Shown in pieces: positions 16,043-24,125 of a DNA stretch of 64,000 nt. The position numbers were made by a program, and so were the translations under genes. Source of the stretch: Amorphoplanes friuliensis DSM 7358 (GTDB lineage Bacteria > Actinomycetota > Actinomycetes > Mycobacteriales > Micromonosporaceae); the NCBI RefSeq assembly GCF_000494755.1, contig NC_022657.1:6473501-6537500 (forward strand), given 5' to 3'. The notes beneath the pieces are model-generated. The model was not told where the DNA came from. It saw only the letters and a list, made by a program, of their open reading frames with translations, and did not search any database. The first letter of the stretch is position 1. Each line of letters opens with the position of its first letter.

Positions 16043-16956
16043 CCTTCACTCTGCGGGCGCGTGGGCCGTTCTCGTTGGCGGCCTCGGCCCGGTTTTCTGA
16101 GGAGTTCCCGGCTGGTCAGGGCGGCGGTGAGGACGCCCGGCTCGACCTCGCGTTCCCGGCCGACGGGAGCTGGACGCCGGTCGGCGTGCGCGTTAACGCT
16201 GATCTCGGCGTCGACGTGGTGGCCAACCCCGGTGGCGTGCCGGTCTCGCGGATCCGCGGGCAGGTCGAGCGCATCCTGGCGCTCGACGTGGACGGCTCCG
16301 GCTTCGCCGCGATCGGCTCTCGGGATCCGGTCGTGGCTGCATTGCAAGCCCGGTTTCCTGGCCTGCGCCCGGTGCAGTTCCACAGCCCGTACGAGGCAGC
16401 GGCCTGGTCGATCATCGGGCAGCGCATCCGGATGACCCAGGCGGCCGGCATCCGTACCCGGCTCGCGCAGCAGCTGGGCGACAGCATCGACTTCGGTGAC
16501 CGGCAGCTGCCGTCGTTCCCCTCCCCTGAGCGGCTCGCGGCGCTGGACGGATTTCCGGGGCTCACCGAGCGCAAGGTGACGCAGTTGCAGGCGCTCGGGC
16601 GGGCTGCGGCCGACGGGCAGCTCGACGCGGCCGACCTGCGCAGCATGCCGCCCGAGGAGGCGTTGGTGCAGCTGCAGAAGTTGCCCGGCGTCGGGCCGTT
16701 TGCCGCTGAGTTGATCCTGCTGCGCGGAGCCGGGCACCCTGACGGCTTCCCTGTGACCGAGAAGCGCCTGCATCGGGCCATGGCGGCCGTCTACCACCTC
16801 GGCGACGACCCGGATCTGGCGACGCTGCAGAAGATCGCTTTGGGTTGGCAGCCGTATCGCACCTGGGTTGCGCTGCTGCTGCAGGTCTGGCTGGAGGACG
16901 TGACCCACGAGATCGCCGGCGGGCGGCGCGTGGATGTCCTGCCCGACACCATCTAA
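16039..16956 (+). CDS. AlkA-like DNA-3-methyladenine glycosylase (HhH-GPD)
   Basis: This 305-residue base-excision repair glycosylase has an N-terminal TBP-like AlkA_N region, SIIGQRIRMTQAAGIRTRL (~132-150), and a helix-hairpin-helix with Gly/Pro loop, LQKLPGVGPFAAELILLRGAG (~213-233). The family usually has a catalytic Asp shortly after the loop (FPxxDxxL); here the aligned text is FPVTEKRL, so the position seems to be Glu. I recall other actinobacterial relatives with an acidic or altered residue here, so activity may be retained. It overlaps the glyoxalase gene. Confidence 0.85.
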   Translation: MTFTLRARGPFSLAASARFSEEFPAGQGGGEDARLDLAFPADGSWTPVGVRVNADLGVDVVANPGGVPVSRIRGQVERILALDVDGSGFAAIGSRDPVVAALQARFPGLRPVQFHSPYEAAAWSIIGQRIRMTQAAGIRTRLAQQLGDSIDFGDRQLPSFPSPERLAALDGFPGLTERKVTQLQALGRAAADGQLDAADLRSMPPEEALVQLQKLPGVGPFAAELILLRGAGHPDGFPVTEKRLHRAMAAVYHLGDDPDLATLQKIALGWQPYRTWVALLLQVWLEDVTHEIAGGRRVDVLPDTI

Positions 16957-17395
16957 GGATCTACTTGCTCGGCGAGCCGGTCCAGGCCGTCGCGGATCAG
17001 CTGTCCGTACTCGTCGTCGCCGAGCGCGCCGATCCCGGCTCTGGCGTGCTGCAGGTGTTCGCGGGCGTGCTCGAGGTCGCCGACCTTTCGGTAGCAGTCC
17101 GCGAGGTTGAGGTGCAGGGACGGATACAGGCCGGCGACCGGCAGCGCCACGCCGGCCTCCGCGTTCCGCTCGTCGGTGAGCACGTCGGCTGCGGCCAGAG
17201 CCCGCTGATCCCACAGCAGTTCCTGGTGCACGTCGTCCTGGACGTCGGCGATCGCGTGAGCGAGGACGCAGATGTGCAGGGGGTCGCCCTGCTCGCCGCC
17301 GATCTCGGCCCAGATCAGGCTGAACTCCCGCGCTTTTGATGGTGGTGCAGCGCCACAGCCTCGCCGATACGGACGAGTGTGGGATCGGTGATCAC
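16953..17395 (-). pseudogene. tetratricopeptide-type protein with a -1 frameshift
   Basis: Starting at GTG 17395 the frame reads ITDPTLVRIGEAVALHHHQK and then hits TGA at 17315. A second frame, shifted by one base, continues as REFSLIWAEIGGEQGDP through LCY-type TPR helices (LHLNLADCYRKVGDLEHAREHLQHA) to 16953. Together they make a normal ~147-residue small TPR protein of a family common next to actinobacterial regulators. The break sits at a GGG run near 17328-17330; one more G would restore it, which is typical of a homopolymer error. The start codon overlaps the CoaD-like stop (GTGA). Confidence 0.7.
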
Positions 17396-17793
17396 CGGCG
17401 GCTCCGGTCAGCCGTGGAGGACACCGTGGCCAGCTCCGGGCGGGCCGGGACGAGCAACGTCGGGATGCCCAGGTGCTCGTTCATCGCGGCCAGCTCAGAC
17501 TCGTGCCGCAGGTCGTCGTGGTTGCGGATGCCGCGGACGATCACGCCTGCTTGGTGCTCGTGACAGAAGGCGGCCGTCAGCCCCGCCCACGCCGTCACGG
17601 TCACGTTGTTCCAGTCCTCCGGGAGCAGGCGGCGAAGTGCTTCCGACCGCTGCTGCAGCGTTGCCGCCAGCTGCTTCTCGCCGTTGACCGCCACCAGCAC
17701 GGTGACGCGGTCGAACAGGCGCCGCACCCGGTCCACCACATCCGCGTGCCCGGCGGTGAACGGGTCGAAGGTCCCCGGGTAAACCGCATGCAT
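17392..17793 (-). CDS. CoaD-like pantetheine-phosphate adenylyltransferase, short form
   Basis: This 133-residue nucleotidyltransferase begins YPGTFDPFTAGHADVV, the T/HxGH signature of the cytidylyltransferase superfamily. It has the second substrate motif VIVRGIRNHDDLRHE (~88-102) and ends TVSSTADR (the ISSTxxR-type motif, SSTA). Standard CoaD is about 160 residues; this protein stops right after the SST motif and lacks the final helix. It may be a second, divergent copy of CoaD or an enzyme with another phospho-substrate. It overlaps the downstream TPR gene by 4 bases. Confidence 0.7.
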   Translation of the reverse strand: MHAVYPGTFDPFTAGHADVVDRVRRLFDRVTVLVAVNGEKQLAATLQQRSEALRRLLPEDWNNVTVTAWAGLTAAFCHEHQAGVIVRGIRNHDDLRHESELAAMNEHLGIPTLLVPARPELATVSSTADRSRR

Positions 17794-17797
17794 CGGT

Positions 17798-18436
17798 TCA
17801 GATTAGCCAGCGGACGCCGGCGCGGATGTCGTCCCAGTCGGTCCGGGGCTCGTCACGCAACCGCTGGGCCAGCCAGGTCGTCCGGTCACGGTGTTCCTTG
17901 CGCAGCCAATCGGTGTCGGACTCGGTGCGTTCCAGCTCCGTGACCCGCTCGTCCATGGCCTTCATCAGCTCGGCGTTCAGCTGTCGCACAGCGTCGAGAA
18001 GCGCCGCGGCGGGCATGGTGGCGCTCTGTGCCAGGCCGTCGGGCTTTTGCCACCGGGCCGTGACGAGGTCCCCGGCCCGCCAGATGCGAAATAGTGGCGG
18101 CCGCCGCAGATAACCGAGGTCCAGATAGTGCTCGCTGTGCCAGACAACGGCGTTCATCGCCGACCCGTCCAGCGGAAGTTCGCCCGGATCGACGGCCCAG
18201 TCCTCCGGCTCACTGGCGGCAAACGGCACCAGGTCCTCGGGCACCGGCTCCAGGACGATCGTGGTGAAGAGCGCCAGGTCCTCCCACAGCCGCGCCACGT
18301 AGTAGTCGGCGACCGGCTCCAGCACCTCCTGATCCCCCACCCGGATCCCATAGGTGCCGTCGGTCAGCACGAACCAGTACGGCTTACTGCGAAGGGAGCC
18401 GTCGAGCGGCGTCAGTTCGAAGTGGAACCGGATCAT
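17798..18436 (-). CDS. DUF5984-like hypothetical protein
   Basis: This 212-residue protein starts IRFHFELTPLDG, followed by WFVLTDGTYGIRVG and VDYYVARLWEDLA, the layout I associate with DUF5984 proteins of actinobacteria. The function is unknown. The C-terminal half is helical with a conserved AVRQLNAELMKAMDERV segment. It lies 4 bases upstream of the CoaD-like gene on the same strand, so a single operon of three genes (this, CoaD-like, TPR) is likely. Confidence 0.7.
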   Translation of the reverse strand: MIRFHFELTPLDGSLRSKPYWFVLTDGTYGIRVGDQEVLEPVADYYVARLWEDLALFTTIVLEPVPEDLVPFAASEPEDWAVDPGELPLDGSAMNAVVWHSEHYLDLGYLRRPPLFRIWRAGDLVTARWQKPDGLAQSATMPAAALLDAVRQLNAELMKAMDERVTELERTESDTDWLRKEHRDRTTWLAQRLRDEPRTDWDDIRAGVRWLI

Positions 18437-18619
18437 GGGAAAAGTATGAACTGTTGTCCCGTCCGGGTCAGGACGTCACCCGCTGGTGGCCGTCACACCG
18501 AATTGCCGGATTGTCCATCCAAACTCGACCGCAGAGCCGTGCTGTCTGGCCGCACCTCCTATGGGCGCCGGGTGAGGGACCACAGAGCATTGAGGAACGG
18601 CGTTGTCACTTGATGTGAG

Positions 18620-19255
18620 GTGTTCCCTATTTCCACCACCCCGTCCCCGAGCGGATCCGACCGGCTTCGCTTCCTGGGCCTGCCGAAGTTTGCCGGATTC
18701 ATCGCGATCGTCAGCGCCGTGATCGGCTTGCTGGCCTACATCGGCGATGTCCAGGAACGCTGGCAGCCCGACGACGTAGCGGCGGCACCAGCGTCTCCGG
18801 TCCAGAGCCGCTCAGCGACGCCGAGTGCCTCGCCCTCCACCGCAGCACCGGGCCCGTCCCCGGCCACGAAGCCGAAACAGCGCAACGGCGCCTTCCAACT
18901 CACCGCCCAGCCCCTCGACGCACGCACCGTCGAAGTCGCCGTGACACCACCCACCGGCCTGGCCGCCGGACGGGACTACTGGTTCTTCGTCGAGATCGAC
19001 TGGCGCGATGGCAACACCGACTACTACCCCCGCGAGAAGCTCACCGGCGCCACGCAGACCCTCGTGATCGACATCCCTCCAGACGCCACCCAGCAGGCCG
19101 ACCGCACCGGCCGCGTCTACGCCCTGACCACCGACCAGAGCAGGGAAGCCGCAGTACGCCTGCAACGGCAACGAACCTCCAAGGAGGACGACTTCTTCGC
19201 TGACGCGCCCGGGGCCACCGCATCCCAGGCCACCGGCCTGCCGTTCGGCCCGTGA
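18620..19255 (+). CDS. single-pass membrane protein with Ser/Pro/Ala linker
   Basis: This 211-residue protein has a short cytoplasmic tail, one membrane helix (about residues 22-42, FAGFIAIVSAVIGLLAYIG), a Ser/Pro/Ala-rich stalk (~55-90) and a C-terminal beta-rich domain (~95-180, with DYWFFVEIDW and NTDYYPREKL). The topology suggests a surface-exposed domain. I do not recognise the domain. The GTG 18620 start is the first good one in frame. Confidence 0.6.
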   Translation: MFPISTTPSPSGSDRLRFLGLPKFAGFIAIVSAVIGLLAYIGDVQERWQPDDVAAAPASPVQSRSATPSASPSTAAPGPSPATKPKQRNGAFQLTAQPLDARTVEVAVTPPTGLAAGRDYWFFVEIDWRDGNTDYYPREKLTGATQTLVIDIPPDATQQADRTGRVYALTTDQSREAAVRLQRQRTSKEDDFFADAPGATASQATGLPFGP

Positions 19256-19369
19256 CGCTCTCGCTCGCCACCACCCGGCTCGCATCACCAGCGATAGTCA
19301 TGAAATCCCGTTACATTCGCCTGCCGGGGCGAATCCGTTGGTCGTCGCGCCATGGTGCGACCAGCCCTT

Positions 19370-19849
19370 TCACGCAGGCGTGACAGTCGTCGATGAGCGG
19401 ATCAGCGACTCCGGCCGGCACAGCACGGTGATGCGGTACGACAGCCCGACGTTGGACCAGATCTGGCCCCGCAGCGTGAGACAGATGCCCACCCGGTCGT
19501 CCTGCTCGGGATGCTCGAAGAAGTCCACCCCCGGATCCGCGATCGCGCCGACGAGCCCTTGTGTGCCCTGCGTAGTGCCAGGCACCTGGAGCAGGCCGAC
19601 GGCAACCTGAACCTCGGCGTCGTCGAGCTCTTCGGCGGTGTACCAGTGGGTGTCAGGCAGAAAAAGCTGCGAGTCGACAGAGCGCCGCTGGTAGCTCGCT
19701 CCCATCATTCCGGACGCCGGATCGGGGATGTCGCCGATCCAGGCCGTTCCAGCGAAATCGGTACGCAGTCGCTGAGCGTCGGAGTGGAACTCCGTCACGA
19801 GCGTGTCGAGGCGAGGCTGGGCGGCGAGGTGCACGGATGCGTCGGTCAC
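19370..19849 (-). CDS. hypothetical protein
   Basis: This 159-residue soluble acidic protein has motifs WIGDIPDPASGM and a C-terminal strand-rich region (ICLTLRGQIWSNVGLSYRITV). No signal peptide or membrane helix. I do not recognise a family. It stands alone. Confidence 0.5.
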   Translation of the reverse strand: MTDASVHLAAQPRLDTLVTEFHSDAQRLRTDFAGTAWIGDIPDPASGMMGASYQRRSVDSQLFLPDTHWYTAEELDDAEVQVAVGLLQVPGTTQGTQGLVGAIADPGVDFFEHPEQDDRVGICLTLRGQIWSNVGLSYRITVLCRPESLIRSSTTVTPA

Positions 19850-19954
19850 GATCGCACTCTAATCAAGGTCCGAACCGTCGCCTCTGCCGCGGGTCGGCTT
19901 CACACAACGGTCGGCCTGCCAGAGCCTGCATTTTGGGATGGCCGACGATCGACC

Positions 19955-20224
19955 CTATCGTCGTTGAATGCGATTGCGGCGTCGTCGCATTGATTGGTAA
20001 AGCAGCCATAGTGCGAGCGCGACCGGTGTCAGGACCGCCGCGAACAGGATTCCGGCGAAGATTGCGTAACCGTGCGGGTCGGCGGACAGTCCGGTGGCGC
20101 TGAGGACTGCCTGGCCGACGAGCAACACGATCACCCCGGCGGTGCAGATGAACGCGCCGAGCACGAGGCGCTGGAGTGCTACCCGTAGGCCACCCGCGCG
20201 GGTAGGGCGTTCGGGCGTGTCCAT
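19955..20224 (-). CDS. small two-TM membrane protein
   Basis: Start ATG 20224, 89 residues. Two hydrophobic helices (about 21-42 and 52-72) flanked by basic residues, ending in an Arg-rich tail (RRRRNRIQRR). It looks like a typical small actinobacterial membrane protein of unknown role. Confidence 0.55.
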   Translation of the reverse strand: MDTPERPTRAGGLRVALQRLVLGAFICTAGVIVLLVGQAVLSATGLSADPHGYAIFAGILFAAVLTPVALALWLLYQSMRRRRNRIQRR

Positions 20225-20255
20225 GGTCGGCTCCGCGGGTTCGGTGGTGGCGCGG

Positions 20256-20441
20256 TCAGTTCGGGACGGGAGTGCAGACGTACAGGAATGATGTCTGATT
20301 GTCGCGTTGGACGTCTGCCCCATCCATCCAGCCGCGTTGGCCGAACAGGTAGCTTCCGGACGGGTGCTGGCACGCCGAGCACAGACAGAGTCCGGCTTTC
20401 TGCGCACTGGCCTGCCGCTGGCCGTGCGCGGGGCTGGGCAT
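20256..20441 (-). CDS. possible small cysteine-containing protein
   Basis: A 61-residue ORF from ATG 20441 with CLCSACQHPSG and a final VCTPVPN, suggesting a small zinc-binding or disulfide protein. It ends 31 bases before the membrane protein gene on the same strand. No recognised family; support is limited to composition and position. Confidence 0.35.
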   Translation of the reverse strand: MPSPAHGQRQASAQKAGLCLCSACQHPSGSYLFGQRGWMDGADVQRDNQTSFLYVCTPVPN

Positions 20442-20552
20442 TGCGATGACGTGCGGTAGCGTTCGGCTGGGCCTCGTTCAGCTGGTCAGGGTGAGATTTA
20501 CCGATCCTGGGCCGAATCCGTAGGGCATCCGACATCGGGGGAAGGACGTTGC

Positions 20553-20906
20553 ATGACCCGTGTCGTGGTCATCCATCGCGTTGCTGACGTCGACCGCTGG
20601 CGCGCAGCCTTCGACGCGGCCGCCGACCTTCGCGCCGCGGGCGGTGAGCTCGACTTCGAGGTGCTGCACGCCGACGACGACCCTCACTTGGTCGTGCACC
20701 TCGCGCGGTGGACGACGATCGCCGAGGCGCGTGCGTTCTTCGAGTCGCCGGAGGTCGTTGCGATCCGGAAGAGTGCCGGGGCGGAGCCGCCCACCTTCCT
20801 CTACCTGGTTGCCGTCCCCCTGGCCGCCTCATCGGATCCGGGTGATCGTGACGAAGGCCTGTCGTTCAACGGTCCTCCAGACGCTGCAGCGCCTATCAAC
20901 AAGTGA
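20553..20906 (+). CDS. dimeric alpha/beta-barrel (ABM-like) protein
   Basis: This 117-residue protein reads VVVIHRVADVDRWRAAFDAA, then FEVLHADDDPHLVVHLARW and AEARAFFESPEV, the repeating pattern of ferredoxin-like dimeric alpha/beta-barrel proteins (antibiotic biosynthesis monooxygenase-like). Such proteins act as small monooxygenases or stress proteins. ATG 20553 has GGAAGGA upstream (GGGGAAGGACGTTGC), supporting the start. Confidence 0.7.
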   Translation: MTRVVVIHRVADVDRWRAAFDAAADLRAAGGELDFEVLHADDDPHLVVHLARWTTIAEARAFFESPEVVAIRKSAGAEPPTFLYLVAVPLAASSDPGDRDEGLSFNGPPDAAAPINK

Positions 20907-21014
20907 TGACCGATCAACGCCTCACCGGCCTCCGATCATGTCCGGATCTGCCGCCTGCAAACGTTCAAGACAGTGAGGCGGTCGGGTGCCGGCCGGGCAT
21001 GCTCGCGGACGGCG

Positions 21015-21137
21015 TCACCGTAGGAGAAGGTTGAGCAGTACGGTCAATCCGACCGACAGCAAGATCGACACTACGATCATGCCGAGGCAGCCGGCGGGGC
21101 CGCCGAGGAACCTGACTTGCGAGTTTCCGATGCGCAT
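21015..21137 (-). CDS. 40-residue single-TM microprotein
   Basis: From ATG 21137 to TGA 21015 the frame encodes 40 residues: a short polar N-terminus, FLGGPAGCLGM, then a hydrophobic helix (IVVSILLSVGLTVLLNLLL) and a final Arg. This GG-GGCLGM-plus-helix pattern is one I recognise from many actinobacterial genomes as an unannotated membrane microprotein. Its role is unknown. Confidence 0.6.
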   Translation of the reverse strand: MRIGNSQVRFLGGPAGCLGMIVVSILLSVGLTVLLNLLLR

Positions 21138-21211
21138 GGTGCCCGTCTACCCGCTCAGGGCGCGAACACACGCGAGATCGACCCCGCCGCCATGTCGGAC
21201 GAGCGGCCGCG

Positions 21212-21391
21212 GTGGCGGACATCAAACTCGCGGATGCCCTCACCAGCACCTACCCCGGGTCGATCAAGCGGCTCGGGCGATGGTTCGTCGAAGCGCCGCT
21301 GCACGACGACGGTGAGACCTGGGTGCTGTCAAAGATTTGGGGCACCAACACTGAGTCGGTCCTCGACGGGTCCTTAAGCTGCACTAACTGA
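21212..21391 (+). CDS. possible short ORF, 59 residues
   Basis: GTG 21212 opens a 59-codon frame with coherent coding character: KLADALTSTYPGSIKRLGRW, then GETWVLSKIWGTNTE. The WVLSKxWGxNTE motif resembles the end of larger actinobacterial hypothetical proteins that I cannot name. It may be the C-terminal remnant of a lost gene. Confidence 0.35.
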   Translation: MADIKLADALTSTYPGSIKRLGRWFVEAPLHDDGETWVLSKIWGTNTESVLDGSLSCTN

Positions 21392-21649
21392 TGGCTACGA
21401 CACAAGGCTGTCTCCGAGAAGTGAGCTGACCACAGCCGGTCGCAACCTCCGTCAGCTCTACTTATAGGTGCACTGTCATGCCGAGATGAGTGCATTTGGT
21501 CATGACCATGTGCGTTCAGGTTGCCGCGATCGCGCCGGCGATTCGCTGTGTCTGCGTAAGGCTGCCTCAGCCTTACAGATGCCGCCCATTGATAGGATAT
21601 CGCTCAAGCGCTGGAGGCGAGCGACGCCAGGAGAGAGAGGCAACACGGC

Positions 21650-22411
21650 ATGACCTCTGGGAATCCTCCTCCTCCTCCTCCTCCTCCTCCTCCTCCGCCG
21701 CCTAGCACTTCCACCGCCACACCACCACCGCCGAAGCCTAAGTGGTTGGCGCGACAATGGACAGGTCATGGCAAGCAGTTGGCCCTTTTATTGATGATCG
21801 TGCTCGGCTTGGTGACATTGATAGGTGTCGGTTCAGGTCAGGGCTGGTGGTACGGGGGCCTTGCCGCTCTTACGACTGGAATTGTCACAACCGGCATTCC
21901 CATCATTTGGTCTTTTCTTGGTTTTGTCCCGTTGAACGATCCTGGTCCATGGTTCAAGCAAGCCGCGAACCTCGGCCCGCATGCATCGAGGCTCGAAGCA
22001 CACTACGAACGCATCGTAGGCACGCTCATGTTTTGGAAAAACAAGGCAGCGGCTCACCAGCGACTACATCAGGCCCGAGTGATGTGGAGCCTCATCTCTG
22101 GCGTTAGTCTTCCTTTGCTTGTCCAGAGGTTCGATAAGGATGCACCCGGAGCTATACTTTTCATGACCATATTTACAACATGGACGGGATTTATTTCGGT
22201 TCTGGCTTATACGCTAAAATCGGAAGAAAAATATCAGGGCTTCCGGCAGCAGGAGTCTGACTTCTATGACGAAGGCCGGAGGCTCCTAGACTTTGCTGAT
22301 CCTGCGGACCCGAAGTTCGCAGAAGCGGTGAATGCTTATATAAAAGTCATCGATCACGTGCGTAGAGTAGGGCGACGTGTAGAAACGGGAAGTCCACCAT
22401 CTGCTATTTAG
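21650..22411 (+). CDS. SLATT/DUF4231-like membrane effector with poly-proline N-terminus
   Basis: This 253-residue protein begins with a run of about 13 prolines (encoded by CCT repeats), then two membrane helices (~44-62 and 68-92), a helical charged linker, and a second hydrophobic pair (~145-158 and 168-187). These are followed by SEEKYQGFRQQESDFYDEGR. The H-x-RLHQARxxW...helix pair...EEKYxxxRxxxE pattern is that of SLATT / DUF4231 domains, predicted pore-forming effectors in nucleotide-signal conflict systems. The DNA is clearly lower in GC than its neighbours, suggesting transfer. No nucleotide synthase or sensor gene is adjacent, so it may be a stand-alone or orphan effector. Confidence 0.65.
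   Translation: MTSGNPPPPPPPPPPPPPSTSTATPPPPKPKWLARQWTGHGKQLALLLMIVLGLVTLIGVGSGQGWWYGGLAALTTGIVTTGIPIIWSFLGFVPLNDPGPWFKQAANLGPHASRLEAHYERIVGTLMFWKNKAAAHQRLHQARVMWSLISGVSLPLLVQRFDKDAPGAILFMTIFTTWTGFISVLAYTLKSEEKYQGFRQQESDFYDEGRRLLDFADPADPKFAEAVNAYIKVIDHVRRVGRRVETGSPPSAI
21665..21695 (+). repeat. (CCT)n triplet repeat in the poly-proline coding segment
   Basis: About ten perfect CCT units encode most of the N-terminal proline run of the SLATT-like protein. Repeat number changes keep the frame and alter only proline count. Confidence 0.85.
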
Positions 22412-22566
22412 CGCGTTCACCTCCGTGCGTCGACGGCGGCGCGGCCTATCGCGCTCGAGGAGGACACGCTCTCATGCCGCGATCCGGTCGCTGCCGGGCA
22501 TGAGACGACATGTATTGCCCCCGCACGCCGAACAGCCGCGGTGAGAGCTGCTGCTTGCCCGTGCGG

Positions 22567-22941
22567 CTATCTGGTGCGGATCGCCTCGGCAAGCTGGTCG
22601 AACGTGCGCTCCAGCGCCGCTCGTCGGTGCATCTTGTGCTCCGGGGTTGGCTCCAGCTCTTCGATGTTCGCGTCCCACACGGCCAGGTAGGTCGCCTTCC
22701 ATGCCTGGACCATCGCGATGTCGGGCAGCATGACACCGGCCCAGCGTTGGCTCGCCAGCAAGTGCAGGATCTCGAGATTGCAGGGGACCGCAACGCCCCA
22801 GTACTCGTCGGGCTCCAACTCGACCGGATCGCCGGCGACGGCGTCCTCGACCTCACGCACCAGCCGTGCGGTCAGAACTGACAGATGGTCCGCAGCCGTG
22901 TCGCTGTCAAAGTTGCCGGTTCCCCAGGTGCCCACGTCCAC
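22567..22941 (-). CDS. DUF4259 family protein
   Basis: This 124-residue protein begins with the DUF4259 signature GTWGTGNFDSDTAADHL and continues with WGVAVPCNLEILHLLA. DUF4259 proteins are small helical proteins of unknown function, found mostly in actinobacteria and sometimes near immunity-like genes. The start is GTG 22941. Monocistronic. Confidence 0.85.
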   Translation of the reverse strand: MDVGTWGTGNFDSDTAADHLSVLTARLVREVEDAVAGDPVELEPDEYWGVAVPCNLEILHLLASQRWAGVMLPDIAMVQAWKATYLAVWDANIEELEPTPEHKMHRRAALERTFDQLAEAIRTR

Positions 22942-23161
22942 ACCCTAACGACGCACAGGAACACGGCACGTTCACCTCGGCTGTGCCGGTAATCCGCTGC
23001 CGTCGCTGTCGGTTCGCACTCTCCTGCCGCGATCAGCTCGCAACCAAGAGTCACGGCGGACGCCCGCTGGCCAGGAAAGTCCGCCAGTAGGCATCCCTCC
23101 CGGGCGGGTGGCAGGCAGTTGAAGCCGCGGTGGCCCGCACGGGGGCCGGCGCCCTGGTGCG

Positions 23162-23302
23162 ATGCGCAGGCTTACGGAAGACGAGTTCAAAGCCACCGCC
23201 GTGCCGGAGAAGGAACTTGGACGAAGAACCGCCGTTCGACTTCTGGGAGTACTTCGAGCTGATTCCACCAGAGGAATTCAGCGAGCATGACTTCAGGGTG
23301 AC
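23162..23302 (+). pseudogene. frameshifted small hypothetical gene
   Basis: ATG 23162 opens MRRLTEDEFKATAVPEKELG, a start typical of a family of small actinobacterial proteins (xLTxxEFxAT). About 23220 the coding character moves to another frame, which reads DEEPPFDFWEYFELIPPEEF and fits as the continuation. The rest of the family length is missing. This looks like a decayed gene; the family has no function I can name. Confidence 0.35.
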
Positions 23303-23338
23303 TATGGGCCCTGCGCGCGCTGAGCCGAGTGGCCTAGA

Positions 23339-24013
23339 TTGGCGAGCGTGGATCATGATGACCTTGTCCGAACAGCGGTCGCGGTGGTCGCTGCCGCTGA
23401 CCGGCGCGCGATCGAGCAGGCGTGGCTTGCGAGCCTGGTTACGAGGAACCAGATTCGGCGCAGTGTCTGGCCGCGGCTGACGTTCCTGCGGCACATGCCC
23501 CAGCACGGCTTCATGCCGTCGCAGTACTTCCATCCCACGTATTGTGGGGTGTGCGGTATGCGCGAGAGCGAAGAGGTTGTCACCTCCGAATGCCTCGCCG
23601 GCGATGCCTTCTGGTTACGGCCGATAGATACGTTGTGGGCCGGCGCCGCGGTGGAGCAGTTCGACGGAGCAGACGATGACCACGATGTCCACCGGGGCCG
23701 AGCAGTGCTGGAAGATATCGTTGATGCGATCCGGTCGCTGCCCGGGTCCGCACAGTTGACGGAACTTAACGCAGCCCTGATCGGCAAACTCAAGTCGAAC
23801 AAGCGGGAGCGGACAGTTCTGCTCGAAGCTCTTGGCTACGCCGGCGCCCTGCCCACGGCCGAATACCCGAGCTATGCGACAGAGTTCGTATCGTACGACG
23901 ACGCAAACACGCGAATGCCCAGCCAGTTCTACAAGAAGGAATGGGCGTACCCCGTGCGGTTCTGGACCGGCGTGGACGGAGTCGATCCCGCCCGTCTGCC
24001 CACTGGTAAGTGA
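23339..24013 (+). CDS. hypothetical protein with CxxC motif
   Basis: This 224-residue protein has a helical N-terminal segment, a central aromatic-rich part (HGFMPSQYFHPTYCGVCGM, with CGVC at ~71) and a Trp/Tyr-rich C-terminus (YKKEWAYPVRFWTGVDG). The CxxC and nearby histidines could hold zinc. The start may be TTG 23339 or GTG 23348. I do not recognise the family. Confidence 0.5.
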   Translation: MASVDHDDLVRTAVAVVAAADRRAIEQAWLASLVTRNQIRRSVWPRLTFLRHMPQHGFMPSQYFHPTYCGVCGMRESEEVVTSECLAGDAFWLRPIDTLWAGAAVEQFDGADDDHDVHRGRAVLEDIVDAIRSLPGSAQLTELNAALIGKLKSNKRERTVLLEALGYAGALPTAEYPSYATEFVSYDDANTRMPSQFYKKEWAYPVRFWTGVDGVDPARLPTGK

Positions 24014-24125
24014 TGGAAGGCTACCGCGAACCAGGCGCGGCTGACTCTCATGCCGCCGACCGCGCTCCAGGTCCTGCGGGCCAGCGGCAGCCGCGGTTTC
24101 ACGGCGTCAAAGGCAGTATGACCAA

